DNA from: Desulfocapsa sp.
GTDB lineage: Bacteria; Desulfobacterota; Desulfobulbia; Desulfobulbales; Desulfocapsaceae
DNA: 63,757 nucleotides
Assembly: GCA_024763035.1 (NCBI GenBank)
Contig: JANTGG010000004.1
Location: forward strand, 1 to 63,757
Reading direction: 5' to 3'
The translations under genes and the position numbers were made by a program. The notes beneath the pieces are model-generated. The model had not been told where the DNA came from and ran no database searches. It worked only from the letters and a program-made list of their open reading frames with translations. Below are positions 63,731 through 63,757 of the stretch, one piece after another. Position 1 is the stretch's first letter. Each line of letters begins with the position of its first letter.

Positions 63731-63757
63731 TATCTGCTGAATTTCTATTTTTTATTT

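Overview
The window looks like chromosomal DNA of an anaerobic Desulfobacterota bacterium, probably of the Desulfobulbales group (sulfate reducers or sulfur disproportionators). This is inferred from gene content: a DUF3786 iron-sulfur protein, a Desulfovibrio-africanus-FdIII-type 7Fe ferredoxin, a feo cluster with Cys-rich FeoA and FeoB-associated proteins, and a Geobacter-like GEMM-I riboswitch. No rRNA, phage, IS element or CRISPR array was seen.

Layout. 1-20 kb is mostly housekeeping: a STAS-PilZ protein, Fe-alcohol dehydrogenase, ksgA, two DUF2062 paralogues, tsaD, moaA, ferredoxin, alr-argS, a GNAT acetyltransferase, secA, a zinc-ribbon PilZ protein, two tandem PPK2 polyphosphate kinases, a phosphoesterase and a cardiolipin synthase. 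A lipoprotein PPIase (20.5-21.5 kb) precedes the most unusual region.

21.5-42.2 kb is one plus-strand locus. A sigma-70-like promoter leads into a GEMM-I (cyclic dinucleotide) riboswitch that ends in an intrinsic terminator. Behind it lie a 2221-residue SpvB/TcdB-mid/RHS protein (the TcB-TcC layout of Tc toxins), a secreted 581-residue protein, a secreted 3644-residue protein with beta-helix repeats and a helical C-terminus that resembles the pore and TcB-binding part of TcA, and a small thrombospondin-type-3 protein. The locus closes with a 22-bp hairpin. I read it as a Tc-like secreted assembly under second-messenger control. The TcB-TcC call is firm; the TcA link is an inference.

42.3-53.9 kb holds a YefM/YoeB-type toxin-antitoxin pair, then a tightly packed plus-strand series: argJ, an orphan ParA, an MFS transporter, a small Cys protein, an AvtA-like aminotransferase, a 21-repeat MORN protein, a DUF4177 protein, an M20 amidohydrolase, a GCS2 ligase and a gamma-glutamyltransferase without signal peptide. 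It ends at a strong terminator.

54-64 kb holds metal-related genes: a ZraP/Spy-like protein, a cobalamin riboswitch with no recognisable target gene, feoA-FeoB-associated-feoB, a CDF transporter with a NifX-like tail, and a second feoA. tRNA-Glu and malQ follow. The last gene, a group 2 sigma-70 factor, is preceded by a candidate small RNA and by two tandem copies of a structured RNA element whose arms show a compensatory base change. PilZ-type c-di-GMP receptors and the GEMM riboswitch together suggest that cyclic dinucleotide signalling is prominent here. Dispersed REP-like palindromes sit in several intergenic gaps.
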